Positions 59,445 through 64,000 of a stretch of 64,000 bases of DNA are shown in pieces (the stretch's first letter is position 1; each line of letters starts with the position of its first letter). Where the stretch lies: the NCBI GenBank assembly GCA_025359905.1, contig JANYDF010000118.1:1-64000 (forward strand), written 5' to 3'. The DNA comes from Rhodospirillales bacterium. GTDB lineage: Bacteria > Pseudomonadota > Alphaproteobacteria > Acetobacterales > Acetobacteraceae. The notes below the pieces were generated by a model. It was given only the letters and a program-made list of their open reading frames with translations. It searched no databases and was not told where the DNA came from. The position numbers and the translations under genes are program-made.

Positions 59445-62400
59445 ATGTCCACCACCCTTGGCTTGAAAGTCGATGAGGCGCTGCGCGCACGAATTCGAAC
59501 GGCCTCCGACACGACCGGCCGCACGCCGCACGCGCTGATCAAGCAGGGCTTGCTGGCGCTGCTCGACCGCATCGAGCGCGGCGAGAATATCGATTTGGCC
59601 GAGGACATGCCCGACGCTGCCGCGCCGCAGCCGTTCTTGGCGTTCGCGCAATCTGTGCAGCCGCAATCGGTGCTGCGCGCCGCCATCACCGCCGCGTATC
59701 GCCGCCCGGAGCAAGACTGCGTGCCGGTGCTGCTGGCCAGCGCGGCACTGCCCGAAGCAGCGGCGGGCCGGGCGCGGGCGTTGGCGCTGCGGCTGGTGGA
59801 GACGCTGCGGCAGAAGCGGCCATCGGGCGGCGTTGAGGGGCTGATTCAGGAATTTGCGTTATCCAGTCAGGAAGGTGTGGCGCTGATGTGCCTCGCCGAG
59901 GCGTTATTGCGTATCCCTGACCGGGCGACGCGCGACGCGCTGATCCGCGACAAGATCGGCGTGGGCGACTGGCAGGCGCATATCGGCCAAAGCCCGTCGT
60001 TGTTCGTCAACGCCGCAGCCTGGGGCTTGATGATTACCGGAAAGCTGGTCGGCACCAGCAGCGAATCCGGCCTGTCGCACGCGCTGACCCGGCTGATCGG
60101 GCGCGGCGGCGAGCCGTTGATCCGCAAGGGCGTCGATATGGCGATGCGGCTGATGGGCGAGCAATTCGTCTGCGGCCAGACCATTGCCGAGGCGCTGGCC
60201 AACAGCCGCCGCCTGGAAGCGCGCGGCTTCCGCTATTCGTACGACATGCTGGGCGAGGCGGCGGCGACCGCCGAGGACGCCACGCGCTATCTGGCGGCGT
60301 ACGAGCAGGCCATTCACGCCATCGGCCGTGCGGCGGACCGGCGCGGGATTTACGAAGGCCCTGGTATATCCATCAAACTCTCGGCGCTGCATCCGCGCTA
60401 CACGCGGGCGCAGTCGGGGCGGGTGATGCAGGAATTACTGCCCCGGCTGCACGCGCTGGCGGTGCTGGCGCGGCGCTACGACATTGGCTTCAACATCGAC
60501 GCCGAAGAAGCCGACCGGCTGGATATCTCGCTCGATCTGCTGGAGGCGCTGTGTTTCGACCCGGCGCTGGCGGGCTGGAACGGCATCGGTTTCGTGGTGC
60601 AGGCGTATCAGAAGCGGGCGCCGCAGGTGATCGAGTTCCTGATCGATCTGGCGCGGCGCAGCGGTCACCGGCTGATGGTACGGCTGGTCAAAGGCGCTTA
60701 CTGGGACAGCGAAATCAAGCGCGCGCAGGCCGATGGCTTAGAGGGCTTTCCGGTCTACACGCGCAAGATTTACACCGACGTGTCGTATCTGGCCTGCGCT
60801 CGCAAGCTGTTGTCGGCGCCCGACGCCGCGTTCCCGCAATTCGCCACCCACAACGCGCTGACGCTGGCGCAGATTCATGAGCTGGCGGGCGGCAACTTCT
60901 ACACCGGCCAGTACGAATTCCAGTGCCTGCACGGCATGGGCGAGCCGCTGTACGAAGACGTAGTCGGGCGCGACAAACTCGACCGGCCCTGCCGGGTGTA
61001 TGCCCCGGTCGGCACGCATGAGACGCTGCTGGCCTATCTGGTGCGGCGTTTGCTGGAAAACGGCGCCAATACCTCGTTCGTCAATCGCATTGCCGATCCG
61101 CGCGTGCCGTTGGATGATCTGGTTGCCGACCCGGTGACACTTGCTGCGGCCATGCAGCCGCAAGGCGCGCCGCACGCGAAAATCGCTGCCCCGCGCGCAC
61201 TGTTCGGCGTGGAACGCGCCAACTCGGCCGGATTGGATTTTTCCAACGAGCAGCGCCTAGCCTCGCTATCGGCGTCGCTGCTGGCCAGCGCCGGAATGGA
61301 ATGGCAGGCGGGCAGCGGCCCCATGCGCCCGGTGCTGAACCCGGCCGATCTGCGCGACGTGGTGGGCCAGGTTGGCGAATGCAGCCCGGAGCAGGTCGAT
61401 GCCGCGCTGGCCGCCGCCGTGCATGAGGGCGCTGCGTGGCAAGCCACCCCGCCAGCGGAACGCGCCGCCTGCCTGCTACGCGCCGCCGATGCGCTGGAGG
61501 CCGCCGGGCCGCAGTTGATGGGGCTGATCGTGCGCGAGGCGGGCAAGACCTTGCCGAACGCGCTGGGCGAAATCCGCGAGGCGGTGGATTTTCTGCGCTA
61601 CTACGCCCGCCAAGCCGAGGGTTTCGGTGCTGACACGCATCGCCCGCTCGGCCCGGTGGCGTGCATCAGCCCGTGGAACTTTCCGCTGGCGATCTTCACC
61701 GGACAGGTGGCGGCGGCGTTGGCGGCGGGCAATCCGGTGCTGGCGAAACCGGCCGAGGAAACGCCGCTGATCGCGGCGCAGGCGGTGCGCCTGCTGCATG
61801 CGGCCGGTGTTCCGAGTGCAGCACTGCAACTGTTGCCCGGTGACGGGCGCGTGGGCGCGCAACTGGTGGCCGGCGCGCGGGTGCGCGGCGTGGTGTTCAC
61901 CGGCTCCACTGAAGTTGCGCGGCTGATCCAGCGCAGTCTGGCCGGGCGGCTCGATCCGCAGGGCCGGGCGATCCCGCTGATTGCCGAAACCGGCGGGCAG
62001 AACGCGATGATCGTCGATTCATCGGCGCTACCCGAGCAGGTGGTGGCCGACGCGCTGGCCTCGGCGTTCGACAGCGCCGGGCAACGGTGTTCGGCGCTGC
62101 GCATTCTGTGCGTGCAGGCCGAAGCCGCCGAGCGGGTGCGCACCATGCTGTTGGGCGCCATGGCTGAAATCGCTGTTGGTAACCCGGACCGATTGGCGGC
62201 CGATGTGGGCCCGGTGATCACCGCCGAAGCGCGCGACCGTATCGTGGCGCATGTCGAAGCGATGCGCGCACGCGGCTTCGTGGTGCATCAACTGGATTTG
62301 CCGCCCGCTTGCCGCCTGGGCTTCTTCGTGCCGCCCACGCTGATCGAAATCGACAAGATCGCCGATGCCGGCGGCGAAGTGTTCGGCCCCGTGCTGCATT

Positions 62401-63245
62401 TCCTGCGCTACCGGCGCGAGGCGCTGGAGGCGCTGGTGCAGGACATCGGCGCCACCGGCTATGGCCTGACTTTCGGCGTGCACTCGCGCATCGACGAGAC
62501 CATCGCCAGGGTCTGCGAACACATTCATGCGGGCAATATCTACGTCAATCGCAATACCATCGGTGCGGTGGTTGGTGTGCAGCCGTTCGGCGGTCAGGGC
62601 TTGTCGGGCACAGGTCCGAAAGCGGGCGGGCCGCTGTATCTGCACCGTTTGCTGGCGCAGTGCCCACCCTTGGAGGTGGAAGGCGCCACCCCGCCCGCCG
62701 CAGCCCTCGCCTGGGCCGAATTCGTCGCCACGCGGCAACCGGTGGGGCCGGTGCGCGATTGCGAGGCGCTGCTGGCCCGTTGCCCGCTGCAAGCGCCGCG
62801 CGAACTGCCCGGCCCGGTGGGCGAGCGCAACGTCTATGCGCTGACCCCGCGCGGCACGGTGCTGTGTCTGGCGCAAGATGTGCAAGGCATGTGCCGCCAA
62901 GTGATGGCAGCCTTGGTTACCGGCAACCGCGCACTGGTGCTGCCGCCGCCGGATGCGTTGAACATGCTGGGTTTCCTACCCGCCGCATTGCGGCCGCAGG
63001 TGCAAGTGATCGGCGACCCGGACGGGGCGGCGTTCGATGCGGTGCTGTTCGAAGGCGACAGCGACGCGCTGGCCGCGTGGTGCCGCCGGTTCGCGGCGCT
63101 CGAGGGACCGATCGTGCCGGTGCACGGCATGCCACGCAATGCGGATGCGGCGGCCTACCCGCTGGAATGGCTGCTGCACGAACGCAGCATCAGCACCAAC
63201 ACGGCGGCAGCGGGTGGCAATGCCAGTTTGATGTCGATTGGGTGA
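59445..63245 (+). CDS. putA: Trifunctional PutA: regulator, proline dehydrogenase and P5C dehydrogenase
   Basis: Oxidises proline to glutamate and represses its own gene when proline is scarce. 1266 residues. The ribbon-helix-helix DNA-binding domain covers residues 1-46 (TTLGLKVDEALRARIRTASD). Proline dehydrogenase spans about residues 180-510 (YDMLGEAAATAEDATRYLAA, IYEGPGISIKLSALHPRYTR, GHRLMVRLVKGAYWDSEIKR). P5C dehydrogenase spans about residues 600-1020, with SPWNFPLAIFTGQVAAALAA, E848 in IAETGGQNAM and catalytic C882 in GQRCSALR. An extra C-terminal domain makes it the long PutA class. The ATG at 59445 is 11 bp after the operator. Confidence 0.97.
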   Translation: MSTTLGLKVDEALRARIRTASDTTGRTPHALIKQGLLALLDRIERGENIDLAEDMPDAAAPQPFLAFAQSVQPQSVLRAAITAAYRRPEQDCVPVLLASAALPEAAAGRARALALRLVETLRQKRPSGGVEGLIQEFALSSQEGVALMCLAEALLRIPDRATRDALIRDKIGVGDWQAHIGQSPSLFVNAAAWGLMITGKLVGTSSESGLSHALTRLIGRGGEPLIRKGVDMAMRLMGEQFVCGQTIAEALANSRRLEARGFRYSYDMLGEAAATAEDATRYLAAYEQAIHAIGRAADRRGIYEGPGISIKLSALHPRYTRAQSGRVMQELLPRLHALAVLARRYDIGFNIDAEEADRLDISLDLLEALCFDPALAGWNGIGFVVQAYQKRAPQVIEFLIDLARRSGHRLMVRLVKGAYWDSEIKRAQADGLEGFPVYTRKIYTDVSYLACARKLLSAPDAAFPQFATHNALTLAQIHELAGGNFYTGQYEFQCLHGMGEPLYEDVVGRDKLDRPCRVYAPVGTHETLLAYLVRRLLENGANTSFVNRIADPRVPLDDLVADPVTLAAAMQPQGAPHAKIAAPRALFGVERANSAGLDFSNEQRLASLSASLLASAGMEWQAGSGPMRPVLNPADLRDVVGQVGECSPEQVDAALAAAVHEGAAWQATPPAERAACLLRAADALEAAGPQLMGLIVREAGKTLPNALGEIREAVDFLRYYARQAEGFGADTHRPLGPVACISPWNFPLAIFTGQVAAALAAGNPVLAKPAEETPLIAAQAVRLLHAAGVPSAALQLLPGDGRVGAQLVAGARVRGVVFTGSTEVARLIQRSLAGRLDPQGRAIPLIAETGGQNAMIVDSSALPEQVVADALASAFDSAGQRCSALRILCVQAEAAERVRTMLLGAMAEIAVGNPDRLAADVGPVITAEARDRIVAHVEAMRARGFVVHQLDLPPACRLGFFVPPTLIEIDKIADAGGEVFGPVLHFLRYRREALEALVQDIGATGYGLTFGVHSRIDETIARVCEHIHAGNIYVNRNTIGAVVGVQPFGGQGLSGTGPKAGGPLYLHRLLAQCPPLEVEGATPPAAALAWAEFVATRQPVGPVRDCEALLARCPLQAPRELPGPVGERNVYALTPRGTVLCLAQDVQGMCRQVMAALVTGNRALVLPPPDALNMLGFLPAALRPQVQVIGDPDGAAFDAVLFEGDSDALAAWCRRFAALEGPIVPVHGMPRNADAAAYPLEWLLHERSISTNTAAAGGNASLMSIG

Positions 63246-63292
63246 TGGCCCGTTGTGGTCGTGTGGCTGTTGCAGCGGAGGGAGCGAATCCG

Positions 63293-63724
63293 ATGACCGA
63301 CCTGTATGACGCCGATATTCTGGAGTGGTCGGAGCGCCAGGCCGCATTGCTGCGCCGGATCGCGGCTGGCGAACGGATCAATACTGCTGAATTGGACTGG
63401 CCGAACATCATCGAGGAGGTTGAGAGCGTAGGCAACGAGCAGTTGCACGCCGTCGAGTCGTTGCTGGTTCAGTTGTTGATCCACCGCCTTAAGCTCATGG
63501 CTTGGCCGCAATCGTTGGCAGTTCGTGGTTGGGAGAAGCAAGTCCGGGTGTTCGGCCTGCAAGTCCGGCGGCGCTATGCGCCGTCGATGCGGCAACGCCT
63601 GGATCTGCCGGGGCTGTACGAGGAAGCGTTGCTGTCGCTTCCGGAGACGATTGACGAACGAGCCCCGCTGCCCATCCCAGCGGCCTGCCCATTCGCGCTG
63701 GATGATTTGCTGGCCGGCGAGTGA
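63293..63724 (+). CDS. DUF29 domain-containing protein
   Basis: A 143-residue helical protein of the DUF29 family: LYDADILEWSERQAALLRRI at the N-terminus, ELDWPNIIEEVESVGNEQLH, and LLVQLLIHRLKLMAWPQSLA; it ends with CPFALDDLLAGE. The function is unknown; the family is widespread in cyanobacteria and alphaproteobacteria, often in multiple copies. GGAGGGAG precedes the ATG. It starts 47 bp after putA and may be co-transcribed. Confidence 0.88.
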   Translation: MTDLYDADILEWSERQAALLRRIAAGERINTAELDWPNIIEEVESVGNEQLHAVESLLVQLLIHRLKLMAWPQSLAVRGWEKQVRVFGLQVRRRYAPSMRQRLDLPGLYEEALLSLPETIDERAPLPIPAACPFALDDLLAGE

Positions 63725-63737
63725 CACCGCCGCCCGA

Positions 63738-63758
63738 AGCGGAATGATAGGTTCCGCT
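63738..63758. terminator. Hairpin after the DUF29 gene
   Basis: AGCGGAA pairs with TTCCGCT around a 7-nt loop, 14 bp after the DUF29 stop. No strong T-run follows. It is a candidate 3' end of the putA-DUF29 transcript. Confidence 0.4.
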
Positions 63759-63852
63759 GCGCCGCATCTATCCTGCGGCGCGACATCTGCTTTCCTGTGC
63801 GTGGACAGGCGTCCACGGCGAAGCTAGGGTGCGCCGCATCTTGGAGGAAACC

Positions 63853-64000
63853 ATGACGATTCAACGCACTCAGGTTGGCCCGCGTATGAGCCAGGCCGTG
63901 GTTCACAACGGCACCGTGTATCTGGCCGGGCAGGTCGCCCTCGATAACGCCGGCAAGTCGGTGACCGAGCAGACCAAGGAAATTCTTGGCCGCATCGATG
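63853..64000 (+). CDS. RidA family protein (N-terminal part, cut by window end)
   Basis: 49 residues are visible, starting MTIQRTQVGPRMSQAVVHNG and continuing with TVYLAGQVALDNAGKSVTEQ, the typical RidA/YjgF start with its Gly-Gln-Val strand. RidA proteins hydrolyse reactive enamine/imine intermediates; neighbours that handle pyrroline and imine chemistry (OCD family, PutA) make this role fitting. A good TTGGAGGAA ribosome site precedes the ATG. The C-terminal part, including the substrate Arg, lies beyond the window. Confidence 0.9.
   Translation, partial: MTIQRTQVGPRMSQAVVHNGTVYLAGQVALDNAGKSVTEQTKEILGRID

Overview
The window is 64 kb of GC-rich chromosomal DNA from an alphaproteobacterium. 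The xseB-ispA-dxs-tlyA cluster, the mdh-sucCD-sucAB-lpd order, a large aerobic cobalamin locus, a PQQ dehydrogenase with MxaJ-like and cytochrome c partners, and a MITE with 3-bp TNA duplications (as for IS1031-type elements) point to Rhodospirillales, probably Acetobacteraceae. That assignment is inference. I see no rRNA, tRNA, CRISPR, prophage or plasmid genes.

Layout. 1-4.9 kb: exonuclease VII small subunit, isoprenoid precursor genes (ispA, dxs) and tlyA, then a HigB-type toxin remnant split by a 170-bp MITE. 4.9-15.1 kb: housekeeping and accessory genes: a hypothetical protein, aroC, fabI, pdxH, a phosphotransferase/P-loop kinase fusion, a universal stress protein, a marR-pirin pair with a perfect 16-bp palindrome between them, an NTF2-like protein, a 2OG-Fe(II) oxygenase and zapE. 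15.2-17.9 kb: a three-gene PQQ-dehydrogenase cluster. 18-27.8 kb: TCA-cycle genes, interrupted by a small secreted protein and a second MITE copy. 27.8-48.9 kb: about twenty cobalamin genes around a cobalamin riboswitch and a divergent promoter region. 49-53.7 kb: a rhamnose/AI-2-type ABC importer ending in a strong terminator. 54-57 kb: a large repetitive SdrD-B/Cys-rich surface-type protein with a disrupted 5' end. 57.2-64 kb: a DddP-like M24 protein, an ornithine-cyclodeaminase-family protein, putA with its own operator, a DUF29 protein and the start of a RidA-family gene.

How the genes work together. The cobalamin block covers most of corrin ring construction by the oxygen-dependent route (cobA, I, G, J, M, L, K, H, B, N), with CbiD present and no CobF. 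It also covers adenosylation (cobO), amidation (cobQ), aminopropanol attachment (cbiB) and nucleotide loop assembly (cobU, cobT, cobS, cobC). The CobS/CobT-type chelatase subunits, a threonine-phosphate decarboxylase, bluB and cobalt transport genes are not in the window. Several minus-strand genes (cobQ, cobK, cbiD, cobC) overlap the 3' ends of plus-strand genes.

Points most worth a second look: the MITE that splits a toxin gene with an exactly reconstructible target; a 24-bp tandem repeat that multiplies the strand before the Walker A loop of CobB; a PQQ dehydrogenase with the lanthanide-type Asp pair but apparently lacking about 90-100 residues of its propeller; the frameshifted SdrD-B gene carrying a duplicated Cys-rich module; a complete set of DddP (DMSP lyase) active-site residues in a non-obvious context; and a textbook PutA operator.
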